DNA of 64,000 nt from Notolepis coatsorum (taxonomy: Eukaryota; Chordata; Actinopteri; Aulopiformes; Paralepididae). The notes under the pieces were generated by a model. It was not told the DNA's origin. It searched no databases and saw only the letters and a program-made list of their open reading frames with translations. The stretch spans positions 102,640,840 to 102,704,839 of the forward strand of contig OZ020598.1 in the NCBI GenBank assembly GCA_963971535.1, given 5' to 3'. Position 1 is the first letter of the stretch. Each line of letters opens with the position of its first letter. Below are positions 45,516-57,221 of this stretch, in pieces. The position numbers and the translations under genes were made by a program.

Positions 45516-46412
45516 TTAGCATAGAAAACATGGCACAAATGTATAAAGATTATATACTTTCTAATTGCAAGCTAATTATATAACATGCAGCCACATAGCT
45601 TTCTATTCCATCTTATTGTCTCTCTCCGGAGAAGACGATAAGCTAATTTCCCAAAATGTTGGCGTGTTCCTTTAATAAGCAAAGGTGTTTTAGATGCGTC
45701 TGATGTCCCGTCATGTCGCTGCACAAATCAATTTGGTGACTTGACCAGCTCGACCTCCACAGGAACCAGAGAAAAGCCCTCGGGACAAAACAAATACCTC
45801 CGATTTCATCCCTTTCGCTTCCTTCGCTCCGAATCCCTTCCTATACTCCTTTCCTAGAGCTTGACCCCAAGGTGGAAGAGGATGAGCTAATCTCCAGTGG
45901 CTCGCCGGTTTGATCTCCACACTACAACCTGCTCTCACGCTGTGAAATCTTTTGTTTCTGAAAAAGCTGACACTGAAGGGTGAGGACCTATTCTAAGTAT
46001 TCTAACTATTCCAACTGTGCCAACTTGGCCGTCACTTCCTCTGAGCAAAGAAAGCAAAGGAAAACCAACAGAAACCTTCCTGCTAAATAATAGTTAACAC
46101 TTTTTTAGCATTGCAGGTAAGATGTTCTTTCCTTTAGAATGAGGACTCATTTGGGATAAGCATTTGATTTAGAGGTTAAGTCTACAAGGTCCTCATCTCA
46201 TTCTTAATCATAGGAAATCTTAAAGGAACATGCCAATGTGCTCACCGTCTTCTCCAGAGTCAGACTAGAAGAGAGATACCAATTTCCTCTCTGTGCCTTG
46301 CTTAGCACAAATGAATGGACGCAGATACGGACCTCCTAGCCTGGCCAAAAACACCTCTCCTAGAGTTTGGTACAGATGGAGCAAACAGATCTGTCTACCA
46401 TTCTACCGTCTG
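45516..46412. other. no gene recognised
   Basis: Moderate-complexity sequence with a 75-codon minus-strand frame (45938-45711) of no recognisable family. Confidence 0.4.
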
Positions 46413-46804
46413 CAGGGGCTGACCTTCCTACAGGCGATATAGGCGGTCGCCTAGAGCGCCACCCAGAGGGGGGCGCCAAAAAAAAAAAAAAAAAATTTAT
46501 TTTTATTTTTTGCAGTTTTGGCGCCCCACTCTATATCTGCAACCATTATTTTTACATTAAAAAAATTCTAACATAAGGGAAAATGAGCCAAAAATCTAAA
46601 ACGGTCGGTCGGTCTGAGCCTCAGCTTTAGGTGTTCACAGTCAGAACATGCTAGAGCGCTGTGCATTGATGGGTATCGGTCAAGTGTTTATAGAATTGAA
46701 CGTTGAGGAAAGAAAGACTAACGTTAGAGAACTATGAAGAAAAAAGTGGTGAATCTCAGTGGTGAATCTCGCCTAGGGCGCCAAATGGGCTAGGTCCGCC
46801 CCTG
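46413..46804. mobile_element. hAT-type element D1
   Basis: Perfect 8-bp duplication ACCGTCTG at 46405-46412 and 46805-46812. Ends CAGGGGCTGACC (left) and CAGGGGCGGACC (right, complement), with inner ATAGGCGGTCGCCTAGAGCG and CGCCTAGGGCGCC. 392 bp including an A/T run. About 90% like D2 (62575-63040). No transposase. Confidence 0.93.
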
Positions 46805-46912
46805 ACCGTCTGCAATACGCAGCGCCAACGCGGTTGATTTTAAGGTTGATTGATGTCTGATCCCGATTTGCAGCGTTGATAGGATAGCCGCAGCACTTCA
46901 GAAATAGGTCTT

Positions 46913-47355
46913 GAGGCGGCCGGGTAGCACAGCGGACTATGCGTCTGTCTACCACCACAGAGCCAGTGAGATCGAATCCGGCTGTGGTGCCTCCGGCTTG
47001 GCCGACCGTCCATACTAACACAATTGGCAGTGTTAGCGGGTGGGAAGCCGGCGTGGGTGGGTCCTGGTCGTTGTAAACAGCGACTCCTACAGTTCGGTCG
47101 GGGCGCCTGCACAGCAAGGGAAGGATCTGGGAGAGGTAGTGTGACCTTCCACAGGTTACACTCTCCCAGTGTGAGTCCGCGCTGCCAGGTGAAAAGAAGC
47201 GGTGGGCGTGTCGGAGGAAGCATGTGATAGTCTCCGCCCTCCCAGACCGACGGTACGGGGTAGAGTGCGCAGCGACCAGGATTGGGAATTGGCATAACGA
47301 CTAACATTGGGATAGGAAAAAAACGGAAAAAGAAAGGGGGGAAAAGATTAAAAAA
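46913..47355 (+). mobile_element. SINE family S, copy 2
   Basis: Starts GGCGGCCGGGTAGCACAGCG with B-box-like GAGATCGAATCC (about 46970). The body has CAATTGGCAGTGTTAGCGGG, ACAGCGACTCCTACAG and CAGGTGAAAAGAAGCGG. The tail is A-rich (GGAAAAAAACGG...). It differs most from the other copies in its middle. Confidence 0.75.
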
Positions 47356-48079
47356 TAAATAAATAATATCTCGAAAGCCATGGCACACGATGAAAAATAT
47401 ATTCCCAAACACTCACTCACAAAGATATTCACCAGGAATTTCAAGTCGGCAGCTTACTGTATATTCTTTCAAAAAATGTCAACACCTACTCGGCTTTCTG
47501 TGTCTGCTGAAACTGACGGCGTCAAGTTAACCACATATCCAACAATGAGATGTTCGACATATTAGTGACATCACACATGTAACTCAGATTTCAGGGAAGT
47601 ACAGAGAAGATCTCCACCTTCATGTGAAAAAGGCGCTCTGGTGACTCGTTCTGCACAAATAACTATCTCTATAGTCAAAGTCACGCCTCCAAGAAGAGGT
47701 TTTTGAGTGGAGATGGTCCTTAAACAGGGCTGGCATGTGGCAGCACACGTGAATCGTGTTGCATTGGAATTTGTCCAAGTGAAAGAGATGGTTATGCTGA
47801 TTTATGTGTCCAAGCGTTGGACTCCAGAATGCCTGACTGCACATACTGATGTGACATTATGCATGGAAAATTATGTGTTTGTAGTTGTAGTGTATTCCAA
47901 CTGTGTTCCAACTTCCTTTTTTTTTTTTCTTTTTTTTTTCTAAAGTAGGACACAGTATGCAGGTTCAGATGCAGTGCTAGGGTGGGAGTCTCAGGCTGAA
48001 TAATGAAGCAAAGAGAAATTCACTTGTAGAAGTCTGATAGACCTGGTTTATACCAACACAGTATTATTGCACAATGTCG
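47356..48079. other. no gene recognised
   Basis: Short frames only. A T-rich run lies at 47914-47940. Confidence 0.4.
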
Positions 48080-48202
48080 TTCTATTGGATTCTTATTATA
48101 TTATTATTATTGTATTATGCACAATCGCTGCGGGCAAGACCCGCCGCATTTCACTGTATACTTGTATGCCGTGACAAATAAAAACTCTTGACTTGACTTG
48201 AC
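48080..48202 (+). mobile_element. LINE 3' end with (CTTGA)n tail
   Basis: TGCACAATCGCTGCGGGCAA...CATTTCACTGTATACTTGTA...GACAAATAAAAACTCTTGACTTGACTTGAC. An inverted copy of the same end lies at 61706-61860. Confidence 0.75.
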
Positions 48203-48254
48203 TCTCGTCAGAACTCCAACTCAGGTTTCCCGGAGTATTTCATACATAAGGAAA

Positions 48255-48634
48255 GAAAGATTACTCTCATGAATCAGATAGTGGATGAGTTTAACAACTT
48301 TTATTTTTTAAGTGGGGCCTAAATTACCTAAAGAAATATGCAGTACTGGGAAGATCTTGGATGTAGAGGAATGTGGGGAAAGAAACACTAATGCAGTATT
48401 AATTAGGGACGTAGTAAATAATGCATGAATACAACTTCCACAGATGGGGATGATATTGAAATGTCCCTGGTAAAGAATATTATTGATGGAATTGTGGAGC
48501 CATTGCCTCATGAATGAATTCCCAGAATGAAAGTTGCTAAAGTCATCCCATTATTTAAAGCTAGAGACAAGCACTCCTTTACCAATTATAGAACGGTATC
48601 CTTGTTGTCACAGTCCTCAAAGATACTTGAAAAA
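48255..48634 (+). pseudogene. non-LTR reverse transcriptase N-terminal fragment
   Basis: Broken frames give the region upstream of and into the RT fingers: IVDEFNNFYF, then RMKVAKVIPLFKARDKHSFTN, YRTVSLL and SSKILEK. Several stops intervene. It ends exactly where the hAT-like element begins at 48635. I see no continuation after that element. Confidence 0.65.
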
Positions 48635-48744
48635 TGGGCTGACCCCTATTAGTCGATTAGTCGACTAATCGGTCGAAAGGAGCTGTAGTCGACTGCCAAC
48701 CTCTTAGTAAAAAAAATATATATATATATTATAAAAAAATATTT

Positions 48745-48779
<35 letters not shown>

Positions 48780-48931
48780 TCATTATTTCCAAAAGAAAAG
48801 AGGCCTAGAAGCATGGCTAATGCTAATGGCACGCATACCAGAGGCTAACTGCCTATGAAAACAGGCACAGAGGCACTGAAAGAGGATTTCACCCATCTAA
48901 TGAACACACTAGACTAGACAAATATCAAGAT

Positions 48932-51125
48932 GTTCAGATTCAGATTCAGATTCAGATTCAGATTCAGATTCCTTTATTTAGCCATTTGTGTAAAACACGT
49001 TGGTAATTTTTGCAGCAATACAGTGTATGCATTTTCTATCTTTTTTCACAGTAAACAACACCAACACAGACAAGAAACGAAACAGTGCAGTCGGGGATTA
49101 ATCAATAACGTACATATATATATATAAAGTGAAGAGTGCAGAGATCCAGTACGGACTAGTGCAGTGCAGACAGTGTCATTGTGCCAGTGTCACTTGGGGG
49201 CAGAGGAGGGGGGGGGGGGGGGGGGGCATTGATCAGCCTGGCGGCTGAGGGGAAGAAGCTCAGTCTGTGTCAAGCTTTCACAGCCTTTGGGATCCTCAGC
49301 CTTCTCCCAGAGGGGAGCAGGGTGAAGAGGCTGTGACCGGGGTGGGATGGGTCGGCCATGATCTTTCTCGCCCTCTTCAGCGCCCTGGAGTCGTGCAGGG
49401 ACCTGAGGGAGGGCAGGGGACAGCCGATCACCCTCTCCGCGGAGCGAATCACCCGCTGCAGCTTGGCAAGATCTTTTGCCGCTGCAGCGGGGAACCAGGA
49501 GATGATGGAGTGGGTGAGGATGGACTCAATGATGGCCGTGTAGAATTGGGCCATCATGGTCCTCGGCAGTTTATATTTCTTCAACTGCCGGAGGAAGAAC
49601 AACCTCCCCTGGGCCTTCTTGAGCAGGCCCGTGATGTTGAGCTCCCACTTCAAATCCCGGGAGATGGTCATGCCGAGGAATCCACGGAGGTCACCTGAGT
49701 GCCTCCCAGTATGATGGGAGGGGGCAGGGCTGCTTTCTTCCTGAAGTCCACTACCATCTCCACTGTCTTTTGAGCATTGAGCTCCAGGTTGTTGCAGCTG
49801 CACCAGCTCTGCAGCCTCTCGATCTCCCTCCTATAGGCCGACTCGTCCCCCCTGGAGATGAGACCCACCAGGGTGGTGTCGTCAGCGAATTTCAGGAGTT
49901 TGACCGAGGGGTGTAGAGAAGCACAGCTGTTGGTGTACAGGGAGAACAGTAGTGGGGATAGAACGCAGCCCTGCGGGGAACCGGTGCTGGTGGACCTAGA
50001 GCTGGAAATGCTCTTCCCCAGCCTCACCCGCTGAGACCTGTTGGACAGGAAGTCGGTAATCCACCTGCGAGTGGAGGCCGGCACCTGCAGCAGGGATAGC
50101 TGGTGCTCCAGGATGGGTGGAAGGATGGTGTTGAAGGCCGAGCTGAAGTCCACATACAGGATCCTGACATAGTTGCCCGCGTAGTCCAGATGTTCCAGCG
50201 TGTAGTGCAGAGCCATGTTCACAGCATCCTCTGTGGATCTGTTGGCTCTGTACGCGAACTGCAGCGGGTCCAGCACAGGATCTGTGATGAGCTCGGGCAG
50301 GTTGTGACCGAGTGGGTGAAGGAAGAGGGCGGGGGGGAACCTCTTTCTCAAACCTACAGTAAACTGTGTTTAGCTCGTTCGCCAGGGGGAGGTTATCAGG
50401 CGCCTGTGGTGACTTCGGCTTGTAGTTTGTAATGGTCTTGAGTCCTTTCCAAACGGAGGAGGAATTCCCCTCAGAGAGCTGCTGCCACAGTTTCTCTGAG
50501 AAGCGAAGTTTCGCCTCCCTCACCTCTTTGGCGAATTTGTACTTAGCCTGCCTGAACCGATGTGCATCACCACTGAGCCTGGCCACCTCCTTCTCCGACC
50601 TCAGCCGCCTGAGTTGGGCTGAAAACCAGGGTTTGTTGTTGTTGTAGATCTTCCTAGTGCGGAGGGGGACACACACCTCCTCGCCGAGGCTGATGAAGGA
50701 TGTCACAGTGTCTGTGTAGTCATCCAGGTTGTTTCCAGCCTCAGGCCCCGCCCACTCAACAAAGTCCTGGTCACAGCCTGCCCTCTCCAGCCAGGCGCGG
50801 AGACACTCGCATGCCTCACTGGACCACACTCTGAAGCTCCGCACTACAGGTTTTGATTGTTTTAATCTCTGCCTGTAGCGAGGGATCAGGTGGATGAGAT
50901 GGTGATCACTGTTGCCCAGTGCAGCACGGGGGACAGAATGGTAGGCCTGCCGAATAGTACAGTAGCAGTGATCCAGAGTGTTCACTCCCCGAGTTGGGCA
51001 AGTGACTTGCTGCCTGTATTTGGGGAGAGACCGGCTCAGATCAGCCTGGTTAAAATCCCCCAATACAACAACAAAACTGTCCGGGTGGTTACGTTCAACA
51101 CGTGTATCCATCAGTGGACCAATTG
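48932..51125 (-). mobile_element. Rex1/CR1-like LINE with (TCTGAA)n tail
   Basis: Minus strand: partial endonuclease, reverse transcriptase, C-terminal region, a 3' UTR with a C-run (G-run at 49210-49226) and a TCTGAA repeat tail at 48932-48970. It is truncated at the 5' end inside the endonuclease. A tail of the same type ends the relic at 54640-54887. Confidence 0.85.
49270..51111 (-). pseudogene. LINE endonuclease-RT polyprotein with two frameshifts
   Basis: Three overlapping frames make one decayed gene. 51111-50340: C-terminal half of the APE endonuclease (VVLGDFN, NTLDHCY, NSDHHLI). 50351-49680: reverse transcriptase with LQFAYR, YVDFSSAFNTI (catalytic Asp), [12 protein letters not shown] and LLKFADDTTLVG (F-A-D-D). 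49700-49270: post-RT C-terminus (LGMTISRDLKWE, LFFLRQLKK, SAERVIGCPLPSL). Frameshifts lie near 50335-50350 and near 49685. The N-terminal endonuclease is missing. Catalytic residues remain, but the gene cannot be read through. Confidence 0.88.
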
Positions 51126-51327
51126 CATGCTTTTGCAGAAGACAAGAAGCCTTCAGTTGACTCCTTCAGACATTAAGCACCCCCCACAGCCCAAATGGAA
51201 TGATACAAAAAAAAAATTAAATTAAATTATATATATATATATATATATTTTTTTACTAATAGTCGACTAACGGCAAATTTGGCCAATCATGGTCGACTAT
51301 CCAAATCCTTAGTCGGGGACAGCCCTA

Positions 51328-52274
51328 ATTACATGTTACAAGATTGGATAAGCCATAAGTAATAGATTTATGTATTGTATCGGCAAAAGTCCAAAACAAA
51401 CACCGCAACCAAGAGTTGAACAATCATTGCAGTTGTGGGAGAGTGCTCTCACCACTATCTAACTCTGATTATAGTTAAGAGTTGAGGTTACTTTTAACAT
51501 TCGCTTAACGGTTATGGTTAAGACATAAAGTTAGGGTTAAGGTTAGGGTTCGAATCCCAGCAGGGGAACTTAAATGCTTTTTAAAAACATAAAAAGTTAA
51601 ACATTTTAAAATATGTAACATATGTACATATTTGTAATATGTACAGTACATGTTACATTTACAATACGTAAATATACTACTTATGGCTATAACTTAGCGT
51701 ACATTATGTACCTTTTTCTGTTGTCGTTTTTATGTTCGATTAGTCGATTAGTAATTGACAGATTTGAAGCAAGATCTGGGCTGTTTATACAGTAACCCCT
51801 TGGGTAAAACTTCTTTATGAAGCCTGTATAAAACATTACAGTAAGATGATATTCTTTCCACCTCTTTATACATCTGTTATCTGTATATTATATTTACTGC
51901 ATATATATCTCTATGCCACACCTGTCAAGTGGATGGATTATCTCGGCAAAGGAGAAGTGCTCACTAACACAGATTAGATTAAACAGGTTTGTCAACAATA
52001 TTTTAGAGGAATAGGCCTTTTGTGTACATAGAAAAAGCCTTAGATATTTTACTTCAACTTGGGACATTTTTTTACAAAAACAAGTGTTGCATTTATAATA
52101 TTTTTGTTCAGTATAATAGCTTTGATGAGGTATTAGTCTAATACCAAACGCCCTTCTTCGAGGGCCTCGGTTAGTGAAGCTCCAACAAGTTATTCTAATC
52201 ACCAGAGCCCACCATAGCAAGCGATTGGGTTTGTTCCAGAGGAATATAAACAACGTTTATATACATTATTGGGC
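51328..52274. other. no gene recognised
   Basis: AT-rich. Includes GGTTAGGGTTAAGGTTAGGG at about 51530-51549 followed by a GTTCGAATCCC B-box-like motif, perhaps a SINE relic, and an ACATAT-rich repeat block at 51608-51680. Confidence 0.4.
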
Positions 52275-53684
52275 GCCATCCTTTGACCGCCAACCACGTA
52301 TACGTTATTTGATCGTTTTTCCTTTTTTTCGATATTTATATTCATTATTCATCCGGGGACCTCGGTGTTACCATAGGGAATGAGTCTGAGATCGCCAAAG
52401 TGCAATACCGGCCGTATCCAGCTAGATGGCGGTATCGAGCACCCTTTGATACCTTGTATCTTGGCCTGTGCAGCGGTCAAATGTCACCGGGCACACTTTT
52501 CTTTGTCAGCCGAATATAATAGCCGTTATAACGATCGGATTGAGAAGCGTGCTCCCGATGCATGATATGTGGTGGATTATGTTGGCGACACGATCGACAC
52601 CAATACTGGGACTCGCAATCAGATAATTGGAATATTCTTTTTGGGGTACATCCTAGTGAAGGTAAGGACTATATGATATCAACCCTGCGGGCGGCTACGT
52701 GGCGCAGTGGGCAAGGCGCTCGCAACGAATGCTGGAGACTGGGCTCGAACAGGATGCCTCCTGTTCGAGGCCCGCTCTCCACATTGCTTTCAGTTTAGCT
52801 GGTCGTCCACAGTAATACACATTGGCCGTATTACGGGGAGGGAAACTGAAGGGTGGGGATCAGGCGTTGTGGACAGCGACTCCTACAGGTCGGTTGGTGT
52901 GCCTGCGCAGTAGAATCAGGAAGCGACGGGGGCGGGGCCCCTCCAAAGCCCAGACCCCCGACGCTGAAAGATCGAGCCGCGCAGGTGAAAAGATGCGACG
53001 GCTGTTACCTCGAGTATCGGAGGGGACTTGTGCTATGTATGACTTAGTCCACATTGCAGCCGGCTTGTGGGAGGCAAGAAACAACGTTCGAAGACAGGGG
53101 AGGGTTGAATTGGACGATATGAAAATTGGGTTGGGAGAAAAATATAAAATGGGAGAAAAAGTGGATAAAAAAATAATGATATCAACCCTGCGTTCGTCCA
53201 ACCATGTCTTCACCTCGATCGCAACATGTGTATGTAACGTTACTCCACAACGTATGCCGTTGGTGACGATCACAGCATCAAAAAACTACCGCCCCTCCCT
53301 TTCATGCATTCCTGATGAAACATAATACCTATGATATAGATTTGATTTGGGAATAGTAGTGTGTACAGGCAAGAAACGGCAACGTTTATAGTAGAATTGA
53401 CGTATAAGGCTATTACCCAGCCTTTCGGGAATTACCCCAGACCACGCTATAACTATACTTATATTCACCACGGTATAACACGGGAACGTATGGATGAAAA
53501 CATTTTTTTTTTTCACACAACCGATAGATAGGTGATGTCAAATGGGCCATAGTATTGTTTGTATCCATAGCTATAATATAGAATATAGTTATAGCTCTAC
53601 AAACAAGGTGACGCACTCCTATCTTTTTAAAGGGTGGCAGTGCTAGAACGGGACCCGTCTAATCCCCGGCGGTCAATGAGTTAA
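52275..53684. mobile_element. possible piggyBac-like element hosting a SINE
   Basis: CCTTTGACCGCC near 52278 and its approximate complement GGCGGTCAATGAGTTAA at 53669-53685 look like piggyBac-type ends, the right one adjoining TTAA. Matching is weak and there is no TTAA at the left end, so this is tentative. The interior has no transposase. Confidence 0.25.
52690..53175 (+). mobile_element. SINE family S, copy 3, with 17-bp target duplication
   Basis: ATGATATCAACCCTGCG stands at 52673-52689 and again at 53176-53192, proof of retroposition. Head GGCGGCTACGTGGCGCAGTG (A box) and B-box-like GGGCTCGAACAGG. The shared family body follows, then an AAAAATAT...GGGAGAAAAAGTGG A-rich end. 486 bp, the best preserved copy and the one that defines the family boundaries. 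Confidence 0.93.
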
Positions 53685-54070
53685 ACACTCCTAAAGTATT
53701 CTACACTACATTTGGGGGATGATTCAGTTGGTCTCGGTGTGCCAGGCCCAATTAAACAGGTCGGAGAGCTGTAATAGAATTACAAATAGTGTTTTAACCC
53801 AGGCTTGACACAGAAAATAAATAATAGAACATTTCTGCAGTGTCTCCTTGTTATTCAACAACTGAACCACCTCAGTAACCTCTCCAAAGACAAGACCTCT
53901 AGCAGTTCGCAGACCGCTTGCAGATTTTCCCAGAGCGGATTCATACGAGCTCTCACGGAGGGGATTGAGATATTTGTACCGAGAAAATGTTACTATTTGT
54001 TAGCAATGATAATGGACGTCAATGGGGACATACAGAAAAGAAGGAAAGTCTTTACTCGCCAGATAAATAT
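53193..54070. other. no gene recognised
   Basis: Moderate-complexity sequence with palindromic ATATAGTTATAGCT blocks at 53569-53596. A 146-codon frame (53805-54245) overlaps a minus-strand SINE and is not convincing. Confidence 0.4.
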
Positions 54071-54074
54071 TCAT

Positions 54075-54300
54075 ATAGGAATATATCCTCTGCATTTAAC
54101 CCATTCTAATTATTTAGGAGCAGTGGGGCAACAGGGAACAACTCCAGTTGAAATGCCAGTAGCTTGGTCAATGGCAATGGCTGGAGTACATATACCTAGC
54201 ATGCATGTCTTTTATGGTGTGGGAGGAAACCCACAAAAACGCTGAAACCAAGGACCTTCTCCCCTCACCGCTGCGCCACTGTGTTGCCTGAATGAATAAT
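54075..54300 (-). mobile_element. tRNA-like SINE, minus strand
   Basis: Minus strand: CAACACAGTGGCGCAGCGGTG (A-box-like), AAGGTCCTTGGTTTCAGCG (decayed B box), then GTGGGTTTCCTCCCACACCA, as in the copy at 27938. The downstream part holds AAATAATTAGAATGGGTTAA, common in fish repeats. Confidence 0.65.
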
Positions 54301-54375
54301 AATACAATGAAAAATACAATACCTCAAATATCAAAACCCTGAAGCAAGTGCTTTTTGGACGGGGTGAAATAACCA

Positions 54376-54545
54376 GGGCAGACGGACAACTCTTGGATTC
54401 AAATGCTAAAATATTTATCGAGAATAGAAGTATACAGATTCCAGGCATCGAAGCTCTGTCTCAAATCACTCCCTGTAAGCATGAAAATATTTTATAAAAG
54501 ATAATGCAGCCAAATAGATAACAGGGAATGACCCAATAGGATCAT
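54376..54545. repeat. dispersed repeat T, copy 1
   Basis: About 170 bp (GACAACTCTTGGATTCAAAT...CAAATCACTCCCTGTAAGCA...AATGCAGCCAAATAGATAAC) recurring at 60828-60995 with roughly 85-90% identity. Confidence 0.8.
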
Positions 54546-54639
54546 TATGAGGACAGAGCCAACAGGTGGATGCTGGGGTGAAGGTGGGAGTGGAAACTGC
54601 ATTCACTTGCCCTAGCTCTATTTATTTAAATGTGTAATG

Positions 54640-54887
54640 ATTCTATCTTATGTACCTCTTTGTATATGGTATGAATTATTATTTTGTATAAATTAGGTTG
54701 TACGCCGACCATCAAGTAATACTTGTTTAGTTTAGGAATAGGGGGCAGGTAAGGTAACTATACAAATTCTTCTTCTTCCTGCTCCTTTTGCCCATGGTAG
54801 AACGTTATTTATGATTTTGTATGAAAACTGTATGATTGAATTGCTTCCATGTGGCAAATAAAACTCTGAATCTGAATCTGAAACTAT
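54640..54887 (+). mobile_element. LINE 3'-end relic with (TCTGAA)n tail
   Basis: A 3' UTR-like stretch ending GTGGCAAATAAAACTCTGAA + TCTGAATCTGAA. It is the same tail as the LINE at 48932. Confidence 0.65.
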
Positions 54888-54897
54888 GTATGTATAT

Positions 54898-55585
54898 CAG
54901 TGGCGTCCTTTCAGTAAAAGGCAAGGTATGGCGAGGAGGGGGGGGGGGGGGGGGGTGACAGTTGCGCAATAGTCACTTTTGGTGAGTTGTTTCTATACAA
55001 TTCAGTTATATGACATTTAGGTATGACACAGGACTACACAAGCATTTTTAGTATAGAAATGTGTCAACAGACTAAAGCAGGGAACCACAATATTTTGCAT
55101 ACGAATTATGCAGAATGTAATATCATAACTGTCTATTACTTTTCTTGCAATTGAGCCAATTTTCCTTAGGTACGGTTTTGAGGTGTGTGTTCAACAGAAT
55201 GTAGTATCAAAAACACATTCACAAAAAGTATGGGTTACTGAATGCTGAACTGCACTATTATAATCACTAAGCCAGACCTTACCTGTGTCCCTGTATCACT
55301 TGTGTCTGCTGCCCTTTGATTAAAAAAGTCCCTATGTCCATTTTCCTTTTTTTTGGGCATATTTCAGTTAGTCACAGTAAAAGTCACCTAGTAAAAGTGA
55401 GATAATTGACAATATCAAAACATGCTAGGGCTGTACCGAATAGTTCGAAGCTTCGTTCATAATGTTGACATTCAAATTCTAAATCAACATAAAAAATTGT
55501 AAAAAAAAAAAAAAAAAAAAAAAACATTTTTATTTGCCAAGGTATGGCGAGTGCCATACCTTGCCATACCAAATGGACGCCCCTG
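54898..55585. mobile_element. hAT-type element F
   Basis: Perfect 8-bp duplication ATGTATAT at 54890-54897 and 55586-55593. Ends CAGTGGCGTCC and (complement) CAGGGGCGTCC, each followed by GGCAAGGTATGGC. 688 bp with a G-run (54938-54956) and an A-run (55501-55524). No transposase. Confidence 0.92.
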
Positions 55586-55593
55586 ATGTATAT

Positions 55594-56094
55594 ATTATGG
55601 TTCATTATACATTCATTCCAATTATTCGCCTGTTCTATTCTCCATCCATCTATCATCCATTGCAACACTATATTATCACTGACATCCAGTTGGGGGATCC
55701 GCTTTAATCCGCCTGTGGTGCTTTTCCCCTATTGTTAGGTTTTTAGTGAGTCTTTCCTCATCTTCATTGGTGAAAAGTCTGGTAGTGTCGCATATTTGGA
55801 TTTGATGGTGTTTTATGTTTTTGATCTATTGTGATGTTTCTTCTTGACTTGTACAAGAAGACTCATACAGCCCATGGGGGCTATTCCATGTGATCTCTGG
55901 CTATAGAAATACATTTGATTTGATTAGAGGTGATTGATACACAGCAGCAAAGCAGGGCAAGACAACAGAGCCGCAGTAGGAATATCTCACACAGTAGCAA
56001 ACAGCAACTAGGTTGGAATAGCCGCCCGGTTAGGTGTAGCATCCATGTGACTGATGAGTGGTTTGAACTGGCTATGCAGGCTTCACGGTGCCAT
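55594..56094. other. no gene recognised; possible LINE 3' end at 55860-55930
   Basis: GGCTATTCCATGTGATCTCT...AAATACATTTGATTTGATT looks like a LINE 3' end with a TTTGA tail. The rest is unassigned. Confidence 0.4.
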
Positions 56095-57020
56095 GCCACA
56101 AGTCCGACGGCCTGTTATTCCGAAATATATTTCTCATTGGACCGAAAGCCCATAGACCTGTTCGCTGTAGACGTCAGACTCAGTGTGGGCGTGCATCAAG
56201 GGGGCAAAAGTAACGTAATCCTGGTCAGAACAACGCGGCAGACTACAATATATTTTCATTTATCGTTTAGCGAATCAATCCATGCCAAAGCTAGATTTGT
56301 AAAAGGTGAAAGACTCACACTCACAGCCGTGCTGCTTTGGCACAATTACATCCAGCCGTTTTCGTTTGAAACAACTTTTAGTCAGGGGAGCGTCATGGTT
56401 TCTCCATAGAGCCCCGTCATACTTTTTTAGTGCAGCAGCTCGGGCAGGTAGGGGGCAGCTTAGTCACATGACTCGGTTGGTATTGCTGATTGGCTCGAAC
56501 CCGGTATGTTTGTATACAGCGAACAGACTATTGGACTGACAGTCCGTTATCCCGAAAACTAAAAACATAGTTCTGATTTCTGAAGTGCCGATTAGTTAAA
56601 AAGGAAGTCCATTAGTCTGGCGGTCCGTTATCCTGAAAATACTGTTTCAGCCAAAGCCAAGGTATGACACAATTAAAATAAAGACACTGATCTCTCTCTC
56701 TCTCTTAACACAACAATACAAATCCATCTACATCTCTCTCACAGTCACAATGCCTAATGTTTGCTTGTAATGTCTGACCTAGAGAGATAAAAAAAAAATG
56801 CCTTTCATCCCATCTATTTTGGCTCATATTTCCGCACCAAGACCAGTGAGGAGGTCTAATGATCATCATTAGTAATTTGCTTAAACTTCACAGAAAATAA
56901 AGAAATGCATTGAATTACATAATTTCTAGTAGGTAACCAATATGTTTTCAAACAAATCTCCTCTCTCACAAGCCCGGTAATACAATGACACAGTCCACAT
57001 TCCTAATTGTGCCCTCATAG

Positions 57021-57095
57021 AGACAGTAATAATAATAATAATAATTCATTTAATTTATATAGCGCTTCTCAATGACCCGAAGTCGCTGTAGGTTA
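57021..57095 (-). mobile_element. LINE 3'-end relic, minus strand
   Basis: Minus strand AGCGACTTCGGGTCATTGAG...AGCGCTATATAAATTAAATG followed by (ATT)n, like the ends of fish L2-type LINEs. It lies in the loop of the foldback. Confidence 0.6.
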
Positions 57096-57136
57096 ATGAC
57101 CCTTAATTGCTGCTGCTGTTTCATCTTAATAACTGA

Positions 57137-57153
57137 GTGTGAGTGTGAGTGTG

Positions 57154-57221
<68 letters not shown>
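57137..57221. repeat. (GTGTGA)n then (GT)n microsatellite
   Basis: Four GAGTGT units followed by about 30 GT units. Confidence 0.95.

Larger units (their letters stand above)
48635..51327. mobile_element. hAT-like element E with an internal LINE
   Basis: Inverted ends: left TGGGCTGACCCCTATTAGTC, right (complement) TAGGGCTGTCCCCGACTAAG, followed on both sides by TAGTCGAC motifs. Without the LINE (48932-51125) it would be about 0.5 kb, including a (TTTA)n run at 48740-48780. I cannot find a clean 8-bp duplication (left flank ACTTGAAA, right flank ATTACATG), so the exact ends or the original site may have changed. Confidence 0.65.

Noticed and set aside
51530-51550. Interstitial telomeric repeat (TTAGGG)n
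   Set aside because: Only two or three imperfect units, followed by a B-box-like motif. Better explained as part of a dispersed fish repeat.
53805-54245. 146-codon frame
   Set aside because: Its last third is the antisense of a tRNA-like SINE, and the rest has no recognisable domain or codon bias.
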